Part shown: one piece after another, positions 25,852 to 34,618 of the stretch | Position numbering within the stretch: position 1 is the stretch's first letter | Layout of the letters: the number at the start of each line of letters is the position of its first letter | From: Candidatus Amarolinea dominans | Lineage (GTDB): Bacteria; Chloroflexota; Anaerolineae; SSC4; Amarolineaceae | Assembly: GCA_016719785.1 (NCBI GenBank) | Contig: JADJYJ010000031.1 | Span: 282,630-346,629, forward strand | Length of the DNA stretch: 64,000 nt | Reading direction: 5' to 3' | Program-made: the position numbers and the translations under genes | The notes under the pieces: model-generated | Seen by the model: only the letters and a program-made list of their open reading frames with translations | Databases searched by the model: none | Told to the model about the DNA's origin: nothing

Positions 25852-26820
25852 TCAAACCATGCCGCTGGCCCGATACCAGGCCACAGCCGTCTGAAAGGCC
25901 TCCAGCAGCGGGCCTGGCGTCCAGTGCAGTTCGGCCAGGGCGCGGGCGGGGTCGCAGGTCAGCGCGGCGGGGCGGGCCGCGGCCGGCACTGTGACCGGAG
26001 ACGCGACCGGCCGCAGCAGCCCAATCAGCCGCGCGCGCCAGCCCTGGGCCGGGCGCGGGGGCGGCTGTCCGCTGGCCGCCTGCAGCAGGGCCAGGAAACC
26101 GGTCAGGTCGAGATTGCCGGCCGGATGCCCCAGGATGTAGCGCCGGCCGATCTGGCCGTGCGCGGCCGCCAGCAGGTGACCGCGGGCGATGTCATCCACG
26201 TCGCAAAAATTGATGCCGCCGGCCAGATAACCCGGCATCTGTCCGCGCAAATAGGCCAGGATGCGGCCGCCGGTGGCGGTGGGGCGCCAATCGCCCATGC
26301 CTACGGGCGCAGTGGGGTGAACGACCACCACGGCCGCGTCGCCGGCCGCGGCCGCCGCCAGTGCCAACTGCTCGCCCCGCCATTTGGAGAGAACGTAATG
26401 ACTGGCGCTCCCCTCCAGGTTGAAGGCCACGTCCTCAGTGGGAAGATCGTCTGCAGCCGGCGGCCGGCCAATCGTGCCGACGGTGCTGGTATGCACGAAA
26501 CGCTCGACGCCGGCCGCGGCCGCAGCTTGCAGCAGATGGCGCGTGCCCTCCACATTGACGGCATAGAGCAGGTCACCATCGGCCGGATTGGCGCTGTAGA
26601 GCGCCGCCAGGTGATACACGTGCGTGCAGCCGAGCAGCGCCGCGGGCAGACTGGCCGGTGTACGCACATCGCCCTCGCAGACCTCCACCGCCAGCCCGGC
26701 CAGATTGCGCCGATCGCTGCCGGGGCGCAGCAGCACACGCACCGCGATGTCAGCGCGCAGAAGCGCCCGCACCACCGCGGCCCCTACAAATCCGTTGCCC
26801 CCCGTGACCAAAGCGATCAT
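25852..26820 (-). CDS. NAD-dependent epimerase/dehydratase, HpnA-like
   Basis: 322 residues from ATG 26820; an in-frame ATG 12 bp upstream adds four residues. The Rossmann motif is VTGGNGFVG (residues 5-13) and the short-chain dehydrogenase YxxxK is in HYVLSKW (about 139-145), with Thr/Ser of TSTVGTIGRP upstream. The sequence order VRVLLRPGSDRRNLAGLAVEV is typical of the hopanoid-associated sugar epimerase HpnA family. It lies next to a B12-binding radical SAM gene, as often seen in lipid-modifying clusters, but no squalene-hopene cyclase is in the window, so the hopanoid role is inference. Confidence 0.8.
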   Translation of the reverse strand: MIALVTGGNGFVGAAVVRALLRADIAVRVLLRPGSDRRNLAGLAVEVCEGDVRTPASLPAALLGCTHVYHLAALYSANPADGDLLYAVNVEGTRHLLQAAAAAGVERFVHTSTVGTIGRPPAADDLPTEDVAFNLEGSASHYVLSKWRGEQLALAAAAAGDAAVVVVHPTAPVGMGDWRPTATGGRILAYLRGQMPGYLAGGINFCDVDDIARGHLLAAAHGQIGRRYILGHPAGNLDLTGFLALLQAASGQPPPRPAQGWRARLIGLLRPVASPVTVPAAARPAALTCDPARALAELHWTPGPLLEAFQTAVAWYRASGMV

Positions 26821-26866
26821 GTGAATTGCCATTCTTGAGATGACGCGCACGCGCCCTGCCGCCGGC

Positions 26867-28246
26867 CTAGGAGAGCCGTCGCCCGCGCCGCGCCGATACC
26901 TGATAGGAGCGTCCGCCGTTCCAGCCCAGGAGCGAAGCCAACTTGCTGCCGATGCCTTGCGGGGGCGGTGGTTCGCCCTGCAAGCTCTGCCATTCACGCT
27001 GCAACTCGAGGATTTCGCTGCGCGTCAAGGGGCGGGCGCCGGGACGGCTGTTCAGGTTGGCGCCCAGGCCATCCTGCTCCAGTCGCACACCGGCATACGG
27101 CCGATAGGCCTTGATGCTGAGCAGGGGCGGGCGCACGCTGGCCAGGAACTCACGGGTTTGCGCACGAGCGCCGTAAGTTTCGCCGGGCAGGCCCACCATG
27201 ACGAACAGCCGGCAGGCGATACGCACCTGCGCGGCGGCATCCAGCACTTCCAACACCTGGTCGCGGTAATCGTCGGCGGTTTGCCGGGGATGCAGGCGCC
27301 CCATCAACTCCAGCATCTCATCATCCACCGTTTCCAGGCCGATCTTGATGGTGGTGCAGCCGGCGCCAGCCATCTGCCGCAGCAGGGCCAGATCGAAATG
27401 CTCCGGCCTTGATTCGCACTCCCAGTTGATCTTGAGCCGACGTGCAAGACGTGCAATGAGGGCTGCGCAGAAAGCCTCGGTCCAGGCACGATCGGCCGCA
27501 AAGACGATGTCACGAAAGAGGTAGCGTGCTTTGGGGAAGGTCTGCTGCAGCCAGGCCAGCTCGTCCACGACAGCTTGCACGGGGCGCACCTGGCGGCCAT
27601 GGCCTTCGACGGCGACGTAGGGGCAATAGGCGCAGTCGTCATCGCAGCCGCTCCCTGCGCGCAGGGTCAGGAAGGGGTAGCGATCGTGCGGCAGCAGTTC
27701 CCATGCCGGCCGCGGCAACGTCGTCAGGTCGGCCCTGGGCAGCGCGGGGCCGGCGACCCACTCGCCGTCACTCTCGTCGTCAGCGGATGCTGTGGCCAGC
27801 GCTTGCAGCGTGCGCAAGACGGCCGTCTCCGGTGCGCCCAGGGCCACGGCGGTCACACGACACTGCTCCATGACGGTCTGGCCGATGAAACGCATGGCCG
27901 AGCCAAAGGCAACGACATCCACATCGGTATCGGCCAGCAGATGTTGGCAGAAATCTACGTCAACGGTCAGCGTCGCCTGGCTCATCAGCACGCCGATCTG
28001 CAGATCGGTTGCGCGGGGAGGCACGCGTGCCAGGGTGGCCGCCACATCGAGCTTCTCGGCCACGGCATCCACACAGGTGACGCTATAGCCGGCCTGGCGC
28101 AGCACCGCGGCCACGGTGGCGATGGTTTGCGGCGGATAGTAAAAATCATCCGCGTGCGGGCCGATGACACCCAGACCGGCGGAACCTTCACGGTTCGCAG
28201 TCTTGCCCGCAGGGCCAGGTGGGTTGATCAAAAGAACATGGGACAT
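26867..28246 (-). CDS. B12-binding domain radical SAM protein
   Basis: 459 residues from ATG 28246 (GGAAGGGG upstream). The N-terminal 150 residues form a cobalamin-binding Rossmann-like domain (LLINPPGPAGKTANREG, VDVVAFGSAMRFIG). The radical SAM cluster motif is GSGCDDDCAYCPY (CxxxCxxC, near residue 200). Later motifs NWECESRPEHF, GLETVDDEMLELMGR and RLFVMVGLPGE are typical of the class that includes BchE- and HpnJ-like enzymes. It probably performs a methylation or ring rearrangement on an unknown substrate. It is 46 bp upstream of the HpnA-like epimerase gene and follows the CDF gene by 34 bp. Confidence 0.85.
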   Translation of the reverse strand: MSHVLLINPPGPAGKTANREGSAGLGVIGPHADDFYYPPQTIATVAAVLRQAGYSVTCVDAVAEKLDVAATLARVPPRATDLQIGVLMSQATLTVDVDFCQHLLADTDVDVVAFGSAMRFIGQTVMEQCRVTAVALGAPETAVLRTLQALATASADDESDGEWVAGPALPRADLTTLPRPAWELLPHDRYPFLTLRAGSGCDDDCAYCPYVAVEGHGRQVRPVQAVVDELAWLQQTFPKARYLFRDIVFAADRAWTEAFCAALIARLARRLKINWECESRPEHFDLALLRQMAGAGCTTIKIGLETVDDEMLELMGRLHPRQTADDYRDQVLEVLDAAAQVRIACRLFVMVGLPGETYGARAQTREFLASVRPPLLSIKAYRPYAGVRLEQDGLGANLNSRPGARPLTRSEILELQREWQSLQGEPPPPQGIGSKLASLLGWNGGRSYQVSARRGRRLS

Positions 28247-28280
28247 ACGGGACCCCTTCCCGAAGCGAAAAATGGGCCGT

Positions 28281-29639
28281 TCACTGCGCGTGGTGCGCGG
28301 TGATGGCGTGGTGGATCCAGGAATCGGCGCCTGGCTGCGGCCGGGGGTCCACATGGACGATCATGGTGCGCAGCCGCGGCAGCGCATGAAACAGCCCGTG
28401 GCGCACCTCTTCGGCAATCGTATGACTGGCCTGCGTAGCCAGGTTACCATCCACCTCGATGTGCAGCTCGCCCCACAGCGCGTGACCCACCCAGCGCAGA
28501 CGCGGCTCATGCACCGCTTCGACGCCGGGCACCCGGCTGGCAACTTTTTCCACGGTATCCACCATCGCCGGGTCCACTGCATCCATCAGGCGCAGCCACA
28601 TGGTGCGGGCCGCGTCACGCACGATGAACAGGATCGCCACCCCGATCAACGCGCCGATCAGCGGGTCGGCCAGGGGAAAGCCCAGCCAGGCGCCAATGGC
28701 GCCCACCAGCACCGCCAGCGAGGTCAACCCGTCGGTGCGTGCATGCAGGCCATCGGCCACTAGCGCGGCCGAACCGATGCGGCGTCCGGTACGAATGCGC
28801 ACGTATGCGGCCAACTCGTTGCCAATAAAACCGATAATGGCCGCGGCCGCCACCCAGCCCAGGTTGCGCATCGGTTCAGGGTGGATCAGCTTCTGCCACG
28901 TTTCGTAGAAGATGACCAGCGCACTGCTGAAGATCACCAGCACCACAAACGCGCCGGCCAGATCCTCGGCCTTGCCATAGCGATAGGTGAAGCCGCGCGA
29001 GGGCTGACGCCGGTTGAGGGCAAAGGCCAACCACAGCGGCACGGCGGTAGTGGCATCGGCAAAATTGTGAATGGTATCGGCCAGCAGCGCCACGCTGCCG
29101 CTGATGGCCACGATCACAACCTGCATCACTGCGGTCAGGAGCAGGCTGACCAATGACCACTGCAAGGCGCGGATACCCTCCCGGCTCGTCGTCAAGACAG
29201 AATCAGAAACCAGTTCACCCCCACCGTCCCCGTGGCCGTGCATGTGAAAGACCGTCTGAATGAAGCCCCACACGCCTCCCCCATGACTGTGCCCATGCTC
29301 GTCACCGTGGGCATGACCGGCCTCCTGCCCGGCGTGATCGTGGGCATGCCCGGCCTCCTGCCCGGCGTCACCGTGGGCATGCCCGGCCTCCTGCCCGGCG
29401 TGATCGTGGGCATGCCCGGCCTCCTGCCCGGCGTGATCGTGGGCATGCCCGGCCTCCTGCCCGGCGTGATCGTGGGCATGCCCGGCCTCCTGCCCGGCGT
29501 GATCGTGGGCATGCCCGGATTCCGCAGCCGTTATCCGGGAAACCTGTTTTGTCATCGTGAACCGGCGGCCCGTTTTTCCACCCTCGCGGCCCTGTCCAAG
29601 ATCGCTCGCGCCTTCGTGATCCTCTCCGTGCTGACTCAT
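28281..29639 (-). CDS. Cation diffusion facilitator (zinc-type) with His-rich repeat N-terminus
   Basis: 452 residues. Residues 42-107 are six copies of an 11-residue repeat GHAHDHAGQEA (one or two copies with HGD), followed by GHAHGDEHGHSHGG, a metal-binding tail on the cytosolic side. The CDF membrane domain follows with six helices; metal site ligands are in ADTIHNFAD (HxxxD in helix 2) and DGLHARTD (HxxxD in helix 5), the H/D pairing seen in Zn2+ transporters. The C-terminal cytosolic domain (VPGVEAVHEPRLRWVGHALWGELHIEVD) is intact. A proton-coupled Zn2+ exporter is the likeliest role. Confidence 0.9.
   Translation of the reverse strand: MSQHGEDHEGASDLGQGREGGKTGRRFTMTKQVSRITAAESGHAHDHAGQEAGHAHDHAGQEAGHAHDHAGQEAGHAHDHAGQEAGHAHGDAGQEAGHAHDHAGQEAGHAHGDEHGHSHGGGVWGFIQTVFHMHGHGDGGGELVSDSVLTTSREGIRALQWSLVSLLLTAVMQVVIVAISGSVALLADTIHNFADATTAVPLWLAFALNRRQPSRGFTYRYGKAEDLAGAFVVLVIFSSALVIFYETWQKLIHPEPMRNLGWVAAAAIIGFIGNELAAYVRIRTGRRIGSAALVADGLHARTDGLTSLAVLVGAIGAWLGFPLADPLIGALIGVAILFIVRDAARTMWLRLMDAVDPAMVDTVEKVASRVPGVEAVHEPRLRWVGHALWGELHIEVDGNLATQASHTIAEEVRHGLFHALPRLRTMIVHVDPRPQPGADSWIHHAITAHHAQ
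29319..29516. repeat. 33-bp tandem repeat coding the His-rich tail
   Basis: Six near-identical 33-bp units (11 codons each) inside the CDF transporter gene. High identity at DNA level suggests copy-number change by slippage, which would alter the number of metal-binding HAHDH motifs without breaking the frame. Confidence 0.9.
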
Positions 29640-29715
29640 TTCGACCCTCTCCCTCAGCTCATTCAGATTGAAATTGTACCCGATCCGTATCCCGGCCTGC
29701 GCCCCACTCGCTTCA

Positions 29716-30003
29716 ACCGTAGGTCACGCCTCCGGCGTGACGACGCCGTCTGCGACAAATCATGCTCCGGTGCGCCAACACCGCAAGCCTCCGGCTTGCG
29801 TTACAGCCCTGGCGCCCCTGCGCCCTGGCGTCTTTGCGTTGAAAACGCCGCAAGCCTCCGGCTTGCGTTACAGCCCTTGCGCCCCTGCGCCCTGGCGTCT
29901 TTGCGTTGAAAACGCCGCAAGCCTCCGGCTTGCGTTACAGCCCTTGCGCCCCTGCGCCCTGGCGTCTTTGCGTTGAAAACGCCGCAAGCCTCCGGCTTAC
30001 GTT
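29716..30003. repeat. Dispersed repeat copy 2 with 67-bp tandem array
   Basis: 29716-29843 matches the repeat at 25704-25850. It is followed by tandem 67-bp units (starts 29844, 29911 and 29978, the last partial), each with the hairpin GCAAGCCTCCGGCTTGC and the phrase TGCGCCCTGGCGTCTTTGCG. Units are nearly identical and not a multiple of three. The last unit runs into the stop codon of the methyltransferase gene at 30002. Confidence 0.85.
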
Positions 30004-30568
30004 ACCGCTTCGTCGCCACCAGGCTGGCCACTGGCCGCGGCGAGTCGCAGCCGGCCTCGATCCATGCCTCGCGGTAAACTTGAACCTCCAGACCCGGAAA
30101 GCCCTGGCGCAGTTCGCCCGGCGAAAGCAGGAATTCGGGAGACATTTCCGGGCGCACCTGGCGCACGGCCTGCGTGAGGGTTTCGCAGATCAGCACACCG
30201 CCGGGACGCAGCGCCTGCACCAACTGCGGCCACAGATCACGCTGCAGGTAATAGAAATTCGCGATGACATCGAACGAATTCGCCGGCAGAGTGAAGGCCG
30301 TCAGGTCGGCGATCACGGCTTGCAGGCCGGGATGGCGAGCGAGGGCCTGGCGCACCGCCACCTCGCTGATATCCACGCCGATGACGCGCAGGCCATGCGC
30401 CAACAGCCAGCCCGCGTTGGCCCCCAGGCCCATCGCCACATCGAGCGCCAGGCCGTGGGTGGGCAGCCAGACGCTTTGCTCGACCAGAAAGGCGCGCGGC
30501 TGATCAAAACCGGCGTGTTGTCCGCTGCGGTAGCGCTCGTTCCAACGCTGGGCGTCGGTCGCTGGCAT
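30002..30568 (-). CDS. Class I SAM-dependent methyltransferase (TehB-like)
   Basis: 188 residues. W-N-x-R-Y opening (DAQRWNERYRSGQHAG), AdoMet motif I ALDVAMGLGANAGWL (about 41-55), motif II VIGVDISEVAV, the ADLTAFTLPANSFDVIANFYYLQRDLW stretch and post-motif LRPGGVLICETL. Similar to TehB/thiopurine-type small methyltransferases. Substrate unknown. Its 3' end abuts the tandem repeat region and its start is 11 bp after the stop of the zinc-ribbon gene, so they share a transcript. Confidence 0.8.
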   Translation of the reverse strand: MPATDAQRWNERYRSGQHAGFDQPRAFLVEQSVWLPTHGLALDVAMGLGANAGWLLAHGLRVIGVDISEVAVRQALARHPGLQAVIADLTAFTLPANSFDVIANFYYLQRDLWPQLVQALRPGGVLICETLTQAVRQVRPEMSPEFLLSPGELRQGFPGLEVQVYREAWIEAGCDSPRPVASLVATKR

Positions 30569-30578
30569 GGTCCCCTCC

Positions 30579-31655
30579 TCAGGGCGCCGGCTGCAGGTCC
30601 GTGATGTCGCCGAAGCCGTTGACGGTCAGGCTCCAGCGGCTGCCGGGCGCAAACTGGGCGAACTCATCCGCGTTGTCCGGTGTATAGGTGATCTGCTGGC
30701 CATCGTCGCTGAAAAGCACCGAGTAGCGCTCGCTGCGTTCTCCTTCCCGTTCATCCTGCGCCGCCAGTGTCTGTGGCCAGGCAGGTGACAGATCCGCGCC
30801 CTCGGCCACCACCGTGTTGATAATCGTCCAGGTCAACGACTGGTACTCGCACCATTGGTCGTAGACGTTATACTGACAGTCCTGCACCACCTTGCCGAAA
30901 CCGCTGCCCTGGTCAAGCACATACGGTGTACCACAGACCTTCTCGGCATTGGCCGCCGGTTCTGCCTGCGTATAGCGCACCCGCGCCTCGCACGTGGCGA
31001 TGTCCGCGCCAGACGGCACCGCATCCTGCCAGGTGCTGGCAGTTACCGGGCGCAGGCCCAGGATGGCAACCGTGCGCTGCCATTGCACGCTCTCCACCGT
31101 GGCCACGGTTTCGGTGCGGCGGCTGCCCATGGCGCTGAACAGGATCATGCCCAGCACGCACAAACCGATGACCGCCGCGACCGCCAGCCACAGCCAGCGC
31201 GGATTGGCCGGCTGCGCGGGGCGCGCGGTCACGGATGCTGGCGCCGCCGCCAGGTTGCCGTTACACTGTTTGCACTTGGTGGCGCCGGTGGGGTTCATGG
31301 CGCCGCAGAAGGGGCAAGCCATCTCCGGCAGCGGCGCCGTTTGCAGCGCGCCCACCGCCTGGCCGCTGCTGCGCGCCTTGCCCTGGGTGAGATCAGCGCT
31401 GCACTGTTTGCAGGTCTTCGCATCGGCCGCATTGCGCGTGCCGCAAAAGCCACACGCAATATCCGGGCCTAGCACTGCGCGAGCCAGCTTACCCTGGTCC
31501 TGCAACAACTCCTGCTGCGCCGGCAGCTCGAAGGCCGCATCGGACGCCATGGCCGCGCCGCAACTGGCGCAGGTCTTACGTTCGCCGGGGTTACGCCGGC
31601 TGCACTGCCGGCACGTCCATTCAAGCTCAACATAACCAACTGTTTCTTGCGTCAT
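30579..31655 (-). CDS. Membrane protein with three zinc ribbons
   Basis: 358 residues. Three four-cysteine ribbons: CRQCSRRNPGERKTCASC (about 15-32), CGFCGTRNAADAKTCKQC (about 68-85) and CPFCGAMNPTGATKCKQC (about 113-130), all cytosolic. One membrane helix WLWLAVAAVIGLCVLGMILF (about 153-172) leads to an extracytoplasmic C-terminal domain of about 180 residues with paired Cys residues (CEARVRY, CGTPYV, CQYNVYDQWCEY). No named family recognised for the outer domain. Confidence 0.7.
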   Translation of the reverse strand: MTQETVGYVELEWTCRQCSRRNPGERKTCASCGAAMASDAAFELPAQQELLQDQGKLARAVLGPDIACGFCGTRNAADAKTCKQCSADLTQGKARSSGQAVGALQTAPLPEMACPFCGAMNPTGATKCKQCNGNLAAAPASVTARPAQPANPRWLWLAVAAVIGLCVLGMILFSAMGSRRTETVATVESVQWQRTVAILGLRPVTASTWQDAVPSGADIATCEARVRYTQAEPAANAEKVCGTPYVLDQGSGFGKVVQDCQYNVYDQWCEYQSLTWTIINTVVAEGADLSPAWPQTLAAQDEREGERSERYSVLFSDDGQQITYTPDNADEFAQFAPGSRWSLTVNGFGDITDLQPAP

Positions 31656-31683
31656 CCTTGTGCATCCTGTGCTTGAGTGACTA

Positions 31684-31712
31684 TTGCACGTCTATCGTTC
31701 GCGTTGTATGAT
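31684..31712 (+). promoter_or_regulatory. Promoter of the dockerin-like protein gene
   Basis: TTGCAC (31684-31689), 17-bp spacer, TATGAT (31707-31712), 44 bp before the ATG. Confidence 0.6.
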
Positions 31713-31755
31713 GGCGCTGGCATCGTTTTTTGATATTTCGCCACGGAGGTGATTC

Positions 31756-32916
31756 ATGCGCTTACGACAGATCCTGTGTAGTCTCATATTCCTGATGTGT
31801 CTTGTGACCCTCGCGCTCCCGGCCAGGCCGGCCGCCGCTGCCGGAACCTGCCCGGATTTCAACCATGACGGCAGCGTTGACGTCAACGATGTCACGAATA
31901 TCGCAGCGCGCTGGGCCACAGCGTCCGCCGATCCCCGCTTCGATCGTGATGGCGATGGCAGCATTTCCGTCACCGACATTCAGCAGGTCGCCGTGCGCTG
32001 GCACGAACTCTGTACTCCCCTGAGCACCTGCCCCTTCTTCCCGCCAGACAATATCTGGAATACCCCGGTGGACACCTTGCCGCTGGATGCCCACTCCCAG
32101 GCCTACATCAATTCGATCGGCCCCACCACGGGAATGCACCCTGATTTCGGCGCCGCTCTCTGGCAGGGTGCGCCCATCGGCATCCCGTTCACCACCGTAC
32201 CCGGCAGCCAACCCCTGGCGCCCATCACCTTCATCTGGTATCCCGAAGAGAGCGACCCTGGTCCCTATCCCATTCCGCCCAATGCGCCCATCGAAGGCGG
32301 GCCGAACAGCACGGGCGACCGGCACGTGCTGGTGGTTGAGCACGATACGTGTCATCTGTACGAATTGTACTACGCCTGGCCCCGTTCTGGCAATCGGTGG
32401 GATGCCGGTAATGGCGCGGTTTTCAACCTGCTGGCGCACAACCTGCGCCCGGACACCTGGACATCGGCCGACGCCGCGGGACTTCCCGTGCTGCCGGGAT
32501 TAGTTAGCTACGATGAGGTGGCAGCCGGCGAGATTACCCATGCGCTGCGTTTTACGGTGCAAAACTCACAGCGGGCCTACGTCTGGCCGGCGCGTCATTA
32601 TGCCTCCAGTTCCACCAATCCGGCCTATCCGCCGATGGGTCAGCGTTTCCGCCTGAAGGCCAACTTCGACATCAGCGCCTTTTCAGCCAGCAACCGCGTC
32701 ATTCTCACCGCGCTCAAGCGCTACGGCATGATGATGGCCGACAACGGCAGCAACTGGTACCTCTCCGGCACGCCCGATGCGCGCTGGGACGATGACGATC
32801 TGCACCAACTGCAGACGGGCGTGCATGGCGCTGACTTCGAGGCGGTGAACGTCTCCTCCCTGATGCTTGATCCCGACTCCGGCCAGGCCCTGCCGCCCCC
32901 GCCCGCTTATCCGTAA
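31756..32916 (+). CDS. Secreted protein with N-terminal dockerin-like EF-hand pair
   Basis: 386 residues, GGAGGTGA ribosome site. Signal peptide (ILCSLIFLMCLVTLALPARPAAA). Two calcium-binding loops follow at once: DFNHDGSVDVNDV (about 36-48) and DRDGDGSISVTDI (about 63-75), the dockerin type I pattern, here at the N-terminus rather than the usual C-terminus. The remaining 300 residues (FPPDNIWNTPVDTLPLDAHS, IWYPEESDPGPYPIP, VLVVEHDTCHLYELYYAW, LPGLVSYDEVAAGEITHALRF) form a conserved secreted domain of unknown function found with this arrangement in environmental bacteria. Confidence 0.7.
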   Translation: MRLRQILCSLIFLMCLVTLALPARPAAAAGTCPDFNHDGSVDVNDVTNIAARWATASADPRFDRDGDGSISVTDIQQVAVRWHELCTPLSTCPFFPPDNIWNTPVDTLPLDAHSQAYINSIGPTTGMHPDFGAALWQGAPIGIPFTTVPGSQPLAPITFIWYPEESDPGPYPIPPNAPIEGGPNSTGDRHVLVVEHDTCHLYELYYAWPRSGNRWDAGNGAVFNLLAHNLRPDTWTSADAAGLPVLPGLVSYDEVAAGEITHALRFTVQNSQRAYVWPARHYASSSTNPAYPPMGQRFRLKANFDISAFSASNRVILTALKRYGMMMADNGSNWYLSGTPDARWDDDDLHQLQTGVHGADFEAVNVSSLMLDPDSGQALPPPPAYP

Positions 32917-32949
32917 CCGCACGGTCATTCTATCTCTTGCCCTCTGCCC

Positions 32950-34335
32950 CTACTGACCATGCTGAAAGATGACCTCGTACGAATGGTGTCCCCAGTTGTT
33001 ACCCCCGCAGTTGTCAATGGTGGGCGGGGTCATGCTGCTCAAGTAAGGGGTTACGCCGGAGGGGCCGGCCAGCACCTGCACCGTGAATTCCTGGCGCCCC
33101 GGCAGGTTGTAATCAATGTAGCCGGCCGGCTTGTAGATGTCCGCGCCGGTCAGCTTGTCCTCCTCGAAGCCGCCCTGTTCATGAAAACGAACCGGCGTGC
33201 CGCGGCGCTGCGTGCCGTCGGCCTCGATGACCCACACGCGCAGGTTGTGATTCAGGTGGTTGTCCTGGCACGAGATGTAGCGCGTGGAAACCAGCGTGTA
33301 ATCCGGGAAGGTGGTCTGTGCCTGGAAATTCACCGTCAACCACTGATGGCCGTTGACACAGTCGTCGCTGGTGGGGATGCCCGGCGCTTCCACGCTGTTC
33401 AAGGAATCCAGAAAACCAATCTGGCCCACGAGAGGAGAGAGCAGGCGCTCGCGGCTATCCACCACGGCAACCTGCCAGCGTCCGGCCAGGGGCGCGGCCG
33501 GGTCAAGCAGCGCCCGCCAGCGCCCGTCTGCGCCGGTGACAACGGTCATCTGCGGGCCGCCGGGCAGAGCGGACCACACTGCGACGCGTACACCGGCTTG
33601 CGGCGCTCCACCAGCAGCGACCACGCGGCCCTGCAAGCCGGTTGATGTGCAGCCTGTCGCGCCGATGATGATACCCGTGGCTTGGTACTGCCAGGTTGGG
33701 TCACCGAGCGGCGTGGTCACCCAGGGCAAGAAGGTGCGCAGCGTGCGGCCGGTGCGCTCCAGCGTCACATCATCTACGAAGACCAGGCCGTGCGGCCCGA
33801 CCGCCGCTTGCTCCACCTTGACGAAAACCGTGGTCTGCGTGGCGGCGGCAGTGGCCGTCACCGTCAGCGTGGCCCACGCGCCTGCGCTGCCGGCGCTGCT
33901 CCAGACCACCGAAGGCGCAGTGGGATCGCTGCCGCCGAGGGGATCCAGGCCGATCGTCCCGGTGATGCCATCCACGCTGGCCGGCGGGTAGACGCGGGCC
34001 GTGGCGCGCAGGCTGTCCTGGGGCAGCAGATCGCCCGTCACCGTTTGCGCGATGCCTGCGACATAGGCGCCGGTATCGGCCGCCAACACCTGCCAACGGT
34101 TGAGCGGCGGCTCCACCTGGCCGGCCTGAAAAGCCAGCGTGCCGGTGATGACAAAGGGCGTCCAGTGGTTGCCCACCATGCCGGCCACACCCACGACGGT
34201 GACAGGGTTGAAACCGGCTTCGAAATTGCCGTTGAGCAAGGGCAGCGGCACGTCAGCCGCAGGCATGACCCCTGCCGAGGCGGGCAGCAGTTGGAGCAAC
34301 ACGAACAGGCTAAGGACAAAACGGATCGTTGTCAT
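32950..34335 (-). CDS. Secreted protein with carbohydrate-binding-like and regulatory-like domains
   Basis: 461 residues from ATG 34335 (CAGGAG 8 bp upstream; an upstream ATG at 34368 lacks support). Signal peptide (FVLSLFVLLQLLPASA). Residues about 30-195 look like a CBM-type jelly roll starting PLLNGNFEAGF and ending FVDDVTLERTG; a carboxypeptidase-regulatory-like domain LQGRVVAAGGAPQAGVRVAVW follows (about 232-290), then a C-terminal region with CVNGHQWLTVNFQAQTTFPDY and paired Cys. Probably surface or extracellular; binding partner unknown. Convergent with the dockerin-like gene. Confidence 0.6.
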   Translation of the reverse strand: MTTIRFVLSLFVLLQLLPASAGVMPAADVPLPLLNGNFEAGFNPVTVVGVAGMVGNHWTPFVITGTLAFQAGQVEPPLNRWQVLAADTGAYVAGIAQTVTGDLLPQDSLRATARVYPPASVDGITGTIGLDPLGGSDPTAPSVVWSSAGSAGAWATLTVTATAAATQTTVFVKVEQAAVGPHGLVFVDDVTLERTGRTLRTFLPWVTTPLGDPTWQYQATGIIIGATGCTSTGLQGRVVAAGGAPQAGVRVAVWSALPGGPQMTVVTGADGRWRALLDPAAPLAGRWQVAVVDSRERLLSPLVGQIGFLDSLNSVEAPGIPTSDDCVNGHQWLTVNFQAQTTFPDYTLVSTRYISCQDNHLNHNLRVWVIEADGTQRRGTPVRFHEQGGFEEDKLTGADIYKPAGYIDYNLPGRQEFTVQVLAGPSGVTPYLSSMTPPTIDNCGGNNWGHHSYEVIFQHGQ

Positions 34336-34457
34336 GGGTACACTCCTGCAAGGATTTGTGACAGTCATCCTGGGGAACAGGCTTGTGGCTGGTCACAGCA
34401 TAGCACGCGCGCAACGCTCTGTCAAGAGCGCAAAATTCGAGTGCGATTTATCCCAGA

Positions 34458-34486
34458 TTGACACTCGCGCGAGAAAATGTTATACT
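34458..34486 (+). promoter_or_regulatory. Consensus promoter of the fdrA catabolic operon
   Basis: TTGACA (34458-34463), 17-bp spacer, TATACT (34481-34486). The predicted leader to the fdrA start is about 125 nt long. No riboswitch class was recognised in it. Confidence 0.8.
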
Positions 34487-34618
34487 GGCAGTGACCTGGA
34501 AGGACGCCTACAATCGTTCTTTCCTGGCCAACCGCCCGCTCCACATGCCAGACAAGCGTTGATTGACCACACCCCTCTCGTGTCTCCATCGGCTTGTGTG
34601 CGCGCAGACGAGGTGTCT

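Noticed and set aside
29668..30604. + strand frames with repeated QASGLRYSPCAPAPWRLCVE-like peptide
   Set aside because: They read through 67-bp non-coding tandem repeats and antisense to a methyltransferase gene.
34139..34618. A long N-terminal extension of FdrA
   Set aside because: It would cover the divergent gene and the consensus promoter at 34458-34486; FdrA homology and the GAGGTG ribosome site begin at 34619.
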